The position numbers were made by a program, and so were the translations under genes. Shown piece by piece: positions 27,796-36,039 of a stretch of 64,000 nucleotides of DNA. The notes beneath the pieces are model-generated. The model was not told where the DNA came from. It saw only the letters and a program-made list of their open reading frames with translations, and ran no database searches. Position 1 is the stretch's first letter. The number at the start of each line of letters is the position of its first letter. Origin of the DNA: an uncultured Pelagibacteraceae bacterium (GTDB lineage Bacteria; Pseudomonadota; Alphaproteobacteria; Pelagibacterales; Pelagibacteraceae); NCBI GenBank assembly GCA_902551455.1, contig CACDDC010000005.1:1-64000 (forward strand). The letters run 5' to 3'.

Positions 27796-28604
27796 TTATA
27801 GATGCTTTTTCGTATTTTAATGAGGAAGAATTACTTGAATTAAGACTAAATTATTTGGGTGGTTTAGTTGATAAATTTTTAATAGTTGAAGCAAACATCA
27901 CGCATCAAGGAAAAAAAAAGGGTTGGAATTTGGAAAAATTACTTAAGGATAAATTTTCAAAATTTAATGAAAAAATAATTTATTATAAAAAAGAAATTAA
28001 TTTAGCCGAGGTAGATAAAGAAATAGGTTGGGGAGGAGAAAGAAACGGTATGTTGTCTTGGAAAATTGAAAATTTTCAAAGAAATTCTATAACTGATAAA
28101 ACAAATGAATTTGATGAAAATTCTATAATATTAATAAGTGACTTAGATGAAATACCTTCAAGAGAATCGATAAAATTTATTAAAGGGTGTGATTTTCAAT
28201 TTATTCAACCTTTAGTTTTTGATCAGAAATTATTTAGGTTAAATTGTAATTATTTAATAAAGGAAAAATGGCTAGGAACAGTTGCAGTTTTAAATAAAGT
28301 ATTTAAAAAATATTCTCCTCAATTTTTTAGAACAAATATAAAAGGATTTTCTATGATTGCAAACTCTGGATGGCATTTTTCATCATTTGGTGGGGTAGAT
28401 AGAGTTATTAAAAAATTTGACGCTTTTGCTCATACTGAATTTAATACGGAACAATTTAAAGACAAGAATCACATTAAAAATTGTATCAATTCAGGTGAAG
28501 ATATATTTAAAAGAAATTCTAAAATACAGAAAGTAGACAAAGATATTTTCCCAAAAGAATTACTTGATTTATTAAATAAAGATTCTAAGTTTTATTTTAA
28601 TTAA
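27792..28604 (+). CDS. Glycosyltransferase family 17-like protein
   Basis: Related to GT17, the family of beta-1,4-mannosyl-glycoprotein N-acetylglucosaminyltransferases. The protein has 270 residues. 'IIDAFSYFNEEELLELRLNYL' at 2-22, 'VDKFLIVEANITHQGKKKG' near 26-44 and 'LISDLDEIPSRE' near 116-127 (with the D-x-D-E) are the family pattern. 'SGWHFSSFGG' lies near 195. It overlaps the upstream GT2 gene, and the pair probably acts on one surface glycan or glycoconjugate; the real substrate is unknown in bacteria. Confidence 0.85.
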   Translation: MIIDAFSYFNEEELLELRLNYLGGLVDKFLIVEANITHQGKKKGWNLEKLLKDKFSKFNEKIIYYKKEINLAEVDKEIGWGGERNGMLSWKIENFQRNSITDKTNEFDENSIILISDLDEIPSRESIKFIKGCDFQFIQPLVFDQKLFRLNCNYLIKEKWLGTVAVLNKVFKKYSPQFFRTNIKGFSMIANSGWHFSSFGGVDRVIKKFDAFAHTEFNTEQFKDKNHIKNCINSGEDIFKRNSKIQKVDKDIFPKELLDLLNKDSKFYFN

Positions 28605-28609
28605 AATCT

Positions 28610-28948
28610 ATGACTGAACTTAAAGATAAAAAATGCATACCATGTGAAGGTGGAATACCAGGATTTAATATTTCTGAAATACATAAATATTTAAAAATGG
28701 TTGATGGTTGGGAAGTTAAAGCTGATAGTGATAATGTATATTATTTAATTAAAGATTTTAAATTTAAAAATTTTATAGAAAGTCAAAATTTTATTAATAA
28801 AGTTGGTGAAATTGCCGAGAAAGAAGGTCATCATCCAGATATCTGGTTTGGATGGGGTTATGCAAAGATAAAAATTTTTACTCATGCAATCAAAGGCCTA
28901 CATGAAAGTGACTTTGTGTTGGCAGCAAAAGTTGATGCAATAACTTAA
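28610..28948 (+). CDS. phhB: Pterin-4a-carbinolamine dehydratase
   Basis: Dehydrates 4a-hydroxytetrahydropterin, normally recycling the cofactor of phenylalanine hydroxylase. The protein has 112 residues. 'FKFKNFIESQNFINKVGEIAEKEGHHPDIWFGWGYAKIKIFTH' (about 46-88) contains the E-x-x-x-H-H-P and T-H motifs with the catalytic histidines. No aromatic hydroxylase is in the window. Many marine bacteria keep this gene with molybdopterin or other pterin roles suggested. Confidence 0.93.
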   Translation: MTELKDKKCIPCEGGIPGFNISEIHKYLKMVDGWEVKADSDNVYYLIKDFKFKNFIESQNFINKVGEIAEKEGHHPDIWFGWGYAKIKIFTHAIKGLHESDFVLAAKVDAIT

Positions 28949-30483
28949 TGTTTAAAGTGTCTTGTTTTGGAAAATATTAAAATTGTACCAGTATCATTTG
29001 CAAACTTAATAATTTCTTTATCTCTAATTGATCCCGAAGGTTGAATAATTGCTTTTACTCCTGATTGTACTAGAGTCTCAACACCATCTACAAATGGAAA
29101 AAAAGCATCAGAAGCTGCAACAATTTCATCTTCATAATTTATTTTTTGAAATTTTCTCATCTTATCTATAGCAATTTTACAACTATCCAATCTACTTGGC
29201 TGTCCAGATCCTATCCCAATAATTGAATTATCTTTTGCTAAAACAATCGCATTTGATTTTGCAAATCGACAAACATTAAATGCAAATATTAAATTATTAA
29301 ACAATTTTTTTGTTGGCTGCTTTTTAGAAACTACTTTAAAATTACTTTTTGTAAATTTTTTTATATCTGCTTCTTGTAGCAATATTGAGTTAAAAATTTG
29401 ACTAGTATTTATTTCATTATTAAAGTTCATATGTTTTGAATCTATAATTCTAAGATTTTTTTTTTTTTTTAATATTCTAATTGCATCTTTTTCAAAACCT
29501 TTTGAAATTATAACTTCAATAAATATTTTATTTAATTCTAAAGCAATTTTTTTGTTAATTTTAAAGTTAAAAGAAATTATCCCCCCATAAGCACTAACTG
29601 GATCACATGAAATTGCATTTTTTAAACTTAAAAGCTTATTTTTATCAATAGATACACCACATGGGTTTGAATGTTTTATAATAACTGTACCTAAATTATT
29701 TGGTAAAGATTTAGAAATTAAAATAGCTGAATAAATATCATTTAAGTTATTATAACTTAATTTTTTACCTCCAATTTGATTAATATTTTCTTCATTTTTT
29801 GAAGAATATATTGCTCCTTTTTGATGTGGATTTTCTCCATATCTCAAATTTTCAATTAAATTTCCATGAAATATTTTTTTTTTGGTAAAATAATTATTTG
29901 AATTTCTACAAAAATAATTTGAAACTGAAGAGTCATAACACCCTGTTTCTAGGAAGGCTTCTAAAGATAATTGTTTTCTAAAATTTTCAGATGTTTTACC
30001 ATTATTCTTTTTTAATTCATGAATTAATTTATTATATTGATTCGGATTTGAAATAACTGTCACAAATTTATAATTTTTTGCAGCTGCGCGCGCCATAGCA
30101 GGACCACCTATATCAATATTTTCTATAATTTTTGTATGATTTTTTGTTTTCTTTAAAGTTTCTTCGAATGGATAAAAATTTACTACGACTAAATCAATTT
30201 CTTTATACTTATTTTTTTTGAGTTGTTTGCTGTGTAATTTGTTATTTCTTTTACTTAAAATACCCGCATGAATTTTTGGATGAAGTGTTTTAACTCTTCC
30301 CTCTAAAATTTCTGATGAACCAGTAAAATTAGAAATTTCCTGGCATTTAAATCCTAATTTCCTTATTTTTTTATAGGTACCTCCTGAGCTGATTAAATTT
30401 ACTTTTAGTCCATTAAGTAATTTTAAAAGTTGTTTTAAATTTTTTTTATCATAAACCGAAATAAGAGCTGTATTAATTTTCAT
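28945..30483 (-). CDS. purH: AICAR transformylase / IMP cyclohydrolase
   Basis: Bifunctional enzyme for the last two steps of IMP synthesis. About 512 residues from the ATG at 30483; the track's longer version (30507) would overlap the upstream gene by 22 bases and adds eight unlikely residues. The N-terminal MGS-like domain starts 'INTALISVYDKKNLKQLLKLL' and has 'LISSGGTYKKIRKLG'. The transformylase domain has 'LRYGENPHQKGAIYS', 'HSNPCGVS' and the C-terminal 'AASDAFFPFVDGVE'. It lies two bases after the heparinase-like gene. Confidence 0.95.
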   Translation of the reverse strand: MKINTALISVYDKKNLKQLLKLLNGLKVNLISSGGTYKKIRKLGFKCQEISNFTGSSEILEGRVKTLHPKIHAGILSKRNNKLHSKQLKKNKYKEIDLVVVNFYPFEETLKKTKNHTKIIENIDIGGPAMARAAAKNYKFVTVISNPNQYNKLIHELKKNNGKTSENFRKQLSLEAFLETGCYDSSVSNYFCRNSNNYFTKKKIFHGNLIENLRYGENPHQKGAIYSSKNEENINQIGGKKLSYNNLNDIYSAILISKSLPNNLGTVIIKHSNPCGVSIDKNKLLSLKNAISCDPVSAYGGIISFNFKINKKIALELNKIFIEVIISKGFEKDAIRILKKKKNLRIIDSKHMNFNNEINTSQIFNSILLQEADIKKFTKSNFKVVSKKQPTKKLFNNLIFAFNVCRFAKSNAIVLAKDNSIIGIGSGQPSRLDSCKIAIDKMRKFQKINYEDEIVAASDAFFPFVDGVETLVQSGVKAIIQPSGSIRDKEIIKFANDTGTILIFSKTRHFKH

Positions 30484-30485
30484 AT

Positions 30486-32114
30486 CTATATTTTTGATAT
30501 TTCCCAATTAATAGTTTGATTTTCATTTCTTGTGATTCCTGAGATATAAATATTCTGATTTTCGATATACGAATTTTTTTTACCAAAGAATAAACCTGTC
30601 TCAATATCAATAATACTGTCTTTACAAAAAAATCTCCAACCTGAGTTTTCCAATTCAATTAATACAGAGTCTCCATCCTGTGTTTTTGTTACCTTAGCCT
30701 CTGGGTCTAAATGAAATCTTATTTCAAAATTACTAGGTTTGAAATTTGTTTTTTTTATTAATTTATCTTTACCAATTAATTTATAATTATCTGCAAAAAA
30801 TTCGACTTGGCGTTCATGAACAACACCAAATCTTTTTTGGTAGCCATCATGAGCAGCTCTTAAAATCCAATGATTTTTCTCATTTAATATTTTTTTATTT
30901 AAAATTTTAAATCCTCTATAAATTACATTATTTCCGTTTGTATCTTTTTTAAAACTACAAACCGAAGTATTATCTAAAATCAATGTAGAATGAGTAACTG
31001 AAGATTTTGAAATTTTATTTAATTGATGACTTAAGTCTTGAAAATAGCCACAATTAGAAATTAATTTTTTTCCTGAATAAAATATTTCAAAAGACAAAAT
31101 ACCAGACTGATAATTTTTTGAAAACTTTCTTTCAGGAGGAATACCAATATCCATTGCAAGAGATAAATTTTTGTTCTTTAGAATTGTATAGCCTCCAATT
31201 TCGTTACTGGAATTTTTAAATTTATATCCACGAGATTTCAAATAATTATCCAACTCATAATATTTTTCTTCATTATTGCCATTAAATAAAAAGCTAGTCC
31301 CTGTTGATTGCCAAAAAAAATTGTATGCTTGTCCAAAATGAAATATTACTTCATCAAGGTAATCAGGTAATTCACTTTGAGCTTCTATTAAAAATTCTCT
31401 TATCAATATAAAATACTTTAAATAAAATATGAGCTGTCTAATGCTTCTAGATTTTGGAAAATATTCACCATCAAAAGAGTATTTGATAATTTTTTTTAAA
31501 AGAGTTAATCCATAGTTTAAAAATTTAGTATCATTATATGAAAGGCCAGTTAAAATTATTGCTGTACATCCAATCATTTTATCATCTATAGAATCTGATC
31601 TATTTATCTCATTGATTAAATGATTTATTTGTTTTTTAATAACAAAGTTAAATTTTAATCTATATTCTTTATTACCTCCTTCATAAGTTAACCTTGAATT
31701 TGAAATCCAAGAAATCACTCTTTTTGATAGAATATCTATTTCCCAATTTTTAAGATTATAATTTTCATTATTTTCTATCCAATTTAAAATTATTGATTGA
31801 ATAATTTTATTTGAGGACTTTAAATCAACAGTGAACAACCAGAAAAAACTATGTAATTTTATATAATCCTTTTTTTTTAAATTTTCATTTTTCCAAATCG
31901 AATTTAAATAATAATTCTCAATCTTCTCTTTTCTTTTATTATAATTCAATATACAGGCTAACAAACTTTGACTTGGTTTATACTCAAGAATATTAGTATC
32001 TGTTTTAGAAATTTTTTTATTATAAAAAGATGAATTTAAATAAATTTTCCTAATTTGACTAAAAACATAGTTTAAAAATTCATTAATAAAATTAAAAGAA
32101 TTTTTTAATACCAT
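30486..32114 (-). CDS. Heparinase II/III-like protein
   Basis: The protein has 542 residues. It has an alpha-helical N-terminal region and a beta-rich C-terminal half from about 310 with 'GGYTILKNKNLSLAMDIG', 'GILSFEIFYSGKKLISNCG' and 'HSTLILDNTSVCSF', matching the Heparinase_II_III C-terminal domain. There is no clear signal peptide. A heparinase-like gene beside purH is a recurring alphaproteobacterial arrangement and probably unrelated to heparin. A role with uronate-containing surface polysaccharide is a guess. Confidence 0.8.
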   Translation of the reverse strand: MVLKNSFNFINEFLNYVFSQIRKIYLNSSFYNKKISKTDTNILEYKPSQSLLACILNYNKRKEKIENYYLNSIWKNENLKKKDYIKLHSFFWLFTVDLKSSNKIIQSIILNWIENNENYNLKNWEIDILSKRVISWISNSRLTYEGGNKEYRLKFNFVIKKQINHLINEINRSDSIDDKMIGCTAIILTGLSYNDTKFLNYGLTLLKKIIKYSFDGEYFPKSRSIRQLIFYLKYFILIREFLIEAQSELPDYLDEVIFHFGQAYNFFWQSTGTSFLFNGNNEEKYYELDNYLKSRGYKFKNSSNEIGGYTILKNKNLSLAMDIGIPPERKFSKNYQSGILSFEIFYSGKKLISNCGYFQDLSHQLNKISKSSVTHSTLILDNTSVCSFKKDTNGNNVIYRGFKILNKKILNEKNHWILRAAHDGYQKRFGVVHERQVEFFADNYKLIGKDKLIKKTNFKPSNFEIRFHLDPEAKVTKTQDGDSVLIELENSGWRFFCKDSIIDIETGLFFGKKNSYIENQNIYISGITRNENQTINWEISKI

Positions 32115-32115
32115 T

Positions 32116-32775
32116 TTAAATTGTCTTTAAAATTTTTATATTTTTTTTTACGTCTCCCTGATTTTCTTTAAAAATCGTAGTACCTGAAACAAGAATATTT
32201 GCTCCAGCTTCAATAACTGATTTGTAATTTGAAAAATTAATTCCACCATCAACTTCAATATCAAATTTGTAATTATTATCTTTTTTTATACTTGTTAATT
32301 CTTTAATTTTATTTAAGACATCGGGTATAAATTTTTGACCACCGAAACCTGGATATACACTCATAATTAATACAAGGTCAATTTGCTTTAAATGATCGTT
32401 TATTATATTTATGTTTGTATCTGGATTTAGAGATACTCCTACTTTTTTATTAAATTCTCTAATATGCTTTATTGAATTATTTAAATCTTTCGTAGCTTCC
32501 GGATGTATTGTAATAATATCAGCTCCAGCTTCAGCAAAATCTTTTATATATTTGTGAACAGGTGAAATCATAAGATGAACATCGAAAGGTAATTTAGTAT
32601 GATTTCTGAGTTTTTTAATTATGGGAGGGCCGATAGTTAAATTAGGAACAAAGTGGCCATCCATAACATCTATATGAATGAGATCTGCTCCTCCTTTTTC
32701 AAGCCTTTGTATCTCATTCCCCAACTGACTAAAATCAGCTGAAAGTATAGAAGGAGAAATTTTTATTTTTTTCAT
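32116..32775 (-). CDS. rpe: Ribulose-phosphate 3-epimerase
   Basis: TIM-barrel epimerase interconverting ribulose-5-P and xylulose-5-P in the pentose-phosphate pathway. The protein has 219 residues. 'ISPSILSADFSQLGNEI' (about 6-22), 'IHIDVMDGHFVPNLTIGP' with the metal ligands near 34-51, 'PFDVHLMI' near 64, 'MSVYPGFGGQKFI' near 138 and 'DIEVDGGIN' near 172 are all present. One base separates its stop from the heparinase-like gene's start. Confidence 0.96.
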   Translation of the reverse strand: MKKIKISPSILSADFSQLGNEIQRLEKGGADLIHIDVMDGHFVPNLTIGPPIIKKLRNHTKLPFDVHLMISPVHKYIKDFAEAGADIITIHPEATKDLNNSIKHIREFNKKVGVSLNPDTNINIINDHLKQIDLVLIMSVYPGFGGQKFIPDVLNKIKELTSIKKDNNYKFDIEVDGGINFSNYKSVIEAGANILVSGTTIFKENQGDVKKNIKILKTI

Positions 32776-32817
32776 TGATAAATAATTACTAGTATCAATT
32801 TTTGTTTTTTATTTGAA

Positions 32818-33156
32818 TTAATTTTTACCAAAAATTCTGTATATTTCAGCTGCAATTTCACTTTCCAATGGAAAAGATAGCATTCCCATCACTGAATAGC
32901 CTAGTAAATAGGGCATTAAATAAAATCTGATCATGTAAAAAAACCAGGCAACATATAGAGGGATTAATGGACCAATTATGAAACTTGGGGTAATAAACTT
33001 AAACAATTTAATGATTGGGTTTGTATATTTTACAAAAACTCTCATAAAAAAAAACTGAGAGTCTTCCCTTTGAAAAATATTCATAGCTGATCGACCTATT
33101 AATGTCCACATGATAACACCCAAGATATAATCAATTATTAAAACGTATAAAGACAT
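32818..33156 (-). CDS. Small integral membrane protein, YggT-like
   Basis: The protein has 112 residues with two strongly hydrophobic segments (about 5-25 and 55-85). The spacing and the 'VKYTNPIIKLFKFITPSFIIGPLIPL' stretch resemble the YggT family, where 'T-P-I-x-x-P/L-R' follows the first helix; here the basic residue is K. I am not certain of the family. It lies downstream of the symporter gene and is separated from it by a perfect 10-bp hairpin. Confidence 0.6.
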   Translation of the reverse strand: MSLYVLIIDYILGVIMWTLIGRSAMNIFQREDSQFFFMRVFVKYTNPIIKLFKFITPSFIIGPLIPLYVAWFFYMIRFYLMPYLLGYSVMGMLSFPLESEIAAEIYRIFGKN

Positions 33157-33170
33157 CTTATTTTTGAAGA

Positions 33171-33194
33171 ATGGGGGCGAATTATCGCCCCCAT
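33171..33194 (-). terminator. G+C-rich hairpin after the sodium symporter gene
   Basis: ATGGGGGCGA and TCGCCCCCAT form a perfect 10-bp stem around the loop ATTA, 12 bases beyond the symporter stop (33207). Such a G+C-rich stem is exceptional in this genome. The sequence after it on the minus strand is not a clean U tract, so it may terminate poorly or protect the 3' end of the mRNA. Confidence 0.6.
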
Positions 33195-33206
33195 ATAAAT
33201 TATTAT

Positions 33207-35045
33207 TTAGTGTTGTTTACCAAGAATAGTTTTACCACTAGGTATACGAACTTCGTCTACCATTTTTTGAGTAGCACTATCTGGCTCTTTAGTCATTAAA
33301 CTTACTACAACCATAACAACCAAACATACAGAAGCTCCGATAATACCAAATCTTAAGTGGTCAATACCTAACCATGCCGGATTACCCATAAATTTAGGAT
33401 AGACATAAATTAGATATGCTGTTCCTGACCCAAGACCTGCGATCATACCTGCTATTGCACCTTCTCTAGTAGCTCTCTTCCACCATACTCCAAGTATTAA
33501 TGGGAAGAACAATCCAGACATAGCAAAATCGAAAGCCCAAGCAACCGCACCTAGGATACTAGTGATCCTCATTGATGCAATATATGCTCCAGCAGCACCG
33601 ATTACTATTAAAAGTGCTCTTGCAACTAAAAGTCTTTTTCTTACATCTGCTTTTGGATCAATGATTTTGTAGTAAACATCATGTGATAAAGCATTAGCGA
33701 TTGCAAGAATAAGGCCATCAGCTGTACTCATAGCAGCAGCCATACCTCCAGCAGCAACTAGTCCAGAAATAACGTAAGGTAGTCCTGCAACTTCAGGAGT
33801 TGATAAAACAACCACATCACCTCTCATGAACCATTCATTTAATTGAAGAACGCCGTCTCCATTAAAGTCTGCTATAAAGGCTTGCTTAACATTTACCCAT
33901 TGGCTAACCCACTCAATCTGCATTACATCAGCAATTGGTTTTCCAATAATACCTGTCGATAAAGTCGGATCCATCAATGATAGTTTAGACAATGTAGCTA
34001 ACATAGGTGCTGAAGTATAAAGTATTGCAATAAAGAACAGTGACCAAGCAACTGATTTTCTAGCAGCTTTTACGCTAGGAGTAGTAAAGTATCTCATTAA
34101 AATGTGAGGTAAAGAAGCAGTTCCTACCATCATACATAGAGCCAATGAAATAAATTTCCAAGCAGCCATTCCACCACTAGGCACTTCTGAGTGTGCTACA
34201 GCTATAGATTTTAAACCACCTGGTACTCCAGCAGCTTTAATATCAGCAGCTGAGTTTTTAATTAAACCAAATTGCGCCTCAAGTTCACTTAGTCTTGCAA
34301 CTTCTTCTCCCAACATTAAATGTGGAAAAACTCCGAAGCCACCTTTATTACTAATCCAGAAAATTGGAATTAAGTAAGCTATAATCAATACGATGTACTG
34401 AGCAACTTGAGTCCAAGTAACCGCTCTCATTCCACCTAACATTGAACATAATAAAATACTTATTAAACCTACCCAAACTCCTAATTCAAATGGTATAGCA
34501 AGTGCTCTAGAAGCAATTGTTCCTGTTGCGTTAATTTGAGCTGTCACGTATGTGAAAGAAGCCAAAGATAATACTACTACAGCACAGAATCTTGCAAGGT
34601 TTCCGCCGTATCTAGTTCCAATGAAATCTGGCACAGTGTAACAACCAAACTTTCTTAAATATGGTGCTAGCAATGATGATACTAATACATATCCACCAGT
34701 CCAACCAACTAAGAAAGCCATATAAGTATAGCCACCAAAATAAATACCACCTGCCATTGCAACGAATGATGCACCTGACATCCAGTCAGCTGCAGTAGCC
34801 ATTCCGTTAAATACTGTTGGTACTTGTCTTCCGGCGACGTAATACGCATCTACTTGTACAGTTCTAGATAAATATCCAATGAATGCATATATACAAACTG
34901 TAAAAGCTACAAATAAAATACCTATTGTTTTTGCGGTCATTCCTGCTTGTTCAGCAATAGCCATCAAAATGATAAATACTATGAACCCGCCAGTATATGT
35001 TCCGTAAATTTTAGGTAAGTTTTGTACAAAGTTTCCTTTAAACAT
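33207..35045 (-). CDS. Sodium:solute symporter (SSS family, ActP/VC_2705-like large subunit)
   Basis: Predicted Na+-coupled importer of a small organic acid, probably acetate or similar. The protein has 612 residues and about 13-14 membrane helices, with the SSS-type 'DAYYVAGRQVPTVFNGMATAADWMSGASF' at 66-94 (sodium-site region). The gene starts on the base where the small DUF4212 partner ends, and acetyl-CoA synthetase lies close by on the same strand. A loop at residues 393-404, 'DFNGDGVLQLNE', reads as an EF-hand calcium loop and is the oddest part of the protein. The substrate is inferred from context. Confidence 0.9.
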   Translation of the reverse strand: MFKGNFVQNLPKIYGTYTGGFIVFIILMAIAEQAGMTAKTIGILFVAFTVCIYAFIGYLSRTVQVDAYYVAGRQVPTVFNGMATAADWMSGASFVAMAGGIYFGGYTYMAFLVGWTGGYVLVSSLLAPYLRKFGCYTVPDFIGTRYGGNLARFCAVVVLSLASFTYVTAQINATGTIASRALAIPFELGVWVGLISILLCSMLGGMRAVTWTQVAQYIVLIIAYLIPIFWISNKGGFGVFPHLMLGEEVARLSELEAQFGLIKNSAADIKAAGVPGGLKSIAVAHSEVPSGGMAAWKFISLALCMMVGTASLPHILMRYFTTPSVKAARKSVAWSLFFIAILYTSAPMLATLSKLSLMDPTLSTGIIGKPIADVMQIEWVSQWVNVKQAFIADFNGDGVLQLNEWFMRGDVVVLSTPEVAGLPYVISGLVAAGGMAAAMSTADGLILAIANALSHDVYYKIIDPKADVRKRLLVARALLIVIGAAGAYIASMRITSILGAVAWAFDFAMSGLFFPLILGVWWKRATREGAIAGMIAGLGSGTAYLIYVYPKFMGNPAWLGIDHLRFGIIGASVCLVVMVVVSLMTKEPDSATQKMVDEVRIPSGKTILGKQH

Positions 35046-35305
35046 TAGTCATCCTCCCCTCGTTCTTGGAAGCCAAACTCTTCATCAATTTTCTCTTGCT
35101 TATTAGCAAACCAGAAAATCAATACAACAAAGGCTATAATAGATCCTTGCGCACACATGTAATACGCTAAAGGGTATCCTAAAAAACTACCTTCGTTTAA
35201 GCTTGAACCAAACATGAAGATTAGATAACCGAAAACAAACCAAATAACTAAGGTTAACACCATTAGTCCTCTAGTCTTTTCCCAGTGTTTTTCTTTGTTT
35301 GACAT
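35045..35305 (-). CDS. DUF4212 small membrane subunit of the sodium symporter
   Basis: The protein has 86 residues with two hydrophobic segments (about 14-35 and 45-66). 'EKHWEKTRGLMVLTLVIWFVFGY' and 'GYPLAYYMCAQGSIIAFVVLIFWFA' match the DUF4212 family, which pairs with VC_2705-type symporters. The stop overlaps the symporter start by one base, so the two chains are likely made together. An unusually strong Shine-Dalgarno, GGGAGGG, precedes the start. Confidence 0.93.
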   Translation of the reverse strand: MSNKEKHWEKTRGLMVLTLVIWFVFGYLIFMFGSSLNEGSFLGYPLAYYMCAQGSIIAFVVLIFWFANKQEKIDEEFGFQERGEDD

Positions 35306-35311
35306 TTTTTT

Positions 35312-35318
35312 CCCTCCC
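35312..35318 (-). promoter_or_regulatory. Strong ribosome-binding site of the symporter operon
   Basis: On the minus strand GGGAGGG lies six bases before the ATG of the DUF4212 gene. Most starts in this window have no comparable purine block, so high translation of this transporter is likely. Confidence 0.65.
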
Positions 35319-35412
35319 TATAGGTTAAAAGAGGAAACCATACATGTTTGAAAATATATTGGAAGAGTTAAAAAACGCCTATTTATTTAGGAAATATTAA
35401 ATTTATTTGAAT

Positions 35413-36039
35413 ATGGGTATAAAATACAAGCTAAAATTGAAGGATTTAAAACTAGAGTATTTAATCGATTATTTCTCGCCAGTTCTTAAATATTTTAGAC
35501 CAAAAAAAAAAATAAGTAATTTTCAGGATTTAAAAAATTTTGTTAAGGAAAAATCGGCTTGGGTTAGTCAAGTGACTTTGTATGGATATTTAAAAACAAG
35601 GATGGGAGCAAAGTATGTGCTTATGTTTGAGGACGAAATTTTTTTAGGATCAATAAATAAAGCAAAATGGAATATCTATGTTGTTTCAATTCAAGATTTA
35701 ATATTTTATTCAATCTCATATCTAAAAGAAAATAATAATATGCATGATATAGCAAAAGCTAAAGAAATTTTTTACGAAATTTTAAATGAAGAAAAAAAAA
35801 ATCAAATACCTAATGAGGTATTTGATAAAGCGTCAAAAGAATTTGACCAAAGATTTCAAGATATTGATTGGATAAATTATTATAAAGATTTACCATTTAA
35901 TTCTAGTGCTCTTGCCCTTTACGAATGGTCTCCTATCGCTGAAGAATTAAAAACTTTAGATAGAGAGATTGTTTTAAATTCTATGATATTAAAATGGGAT
36001 AATGTTAAAAAAGATTTTAAAGAATTAATTAACTTTTAA
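35413..36039 (+). CDS. Conserved-looking hypothetical protein
   Basis: I do not recognise this protein. About 208 residues from the ATG at 35413 (the track begins two codons earlier at a TTG). It is soluble with no signal peptide or membrane segment: a basic N terminus, a mixed alpha/beta middle ('[26 protein letters not shown]') and a helical, acidic C-terminal half rich in W and Y. It stands between the symporter operon (divergent) and acs, whose 3' end it overlaps by 15 bases. A link to short-acid metabolism is only positional. Confidence 0.75.
   Translation: MGIKYKLKLKDLKLEYLIDYFSPVLKYFRPKKKISNFQDLKNFVKEKSAWVSQVTLYGYLKTRMGAKYVLMFEDEIFLGSINKAKWNIYVVSIQDLIFYSISYLKENNNMHDIAKAKEIFYEILNEEKKNQIPNEVFDKASKEFDQRFQDIDWINYYKDLPFNSSALALYEWSPIAEELKTLDREIVLNSMILKWDNVKKDFKELINF

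Noticed and set aside
30473-30658. Minus-strand 61-residue ORF at the purH/heparinase junction
   Set aside because: It is a shifted frame inside the heparinase-like gene 3' end, with no family pattern; the purH ATG at 30483 explains the junction.
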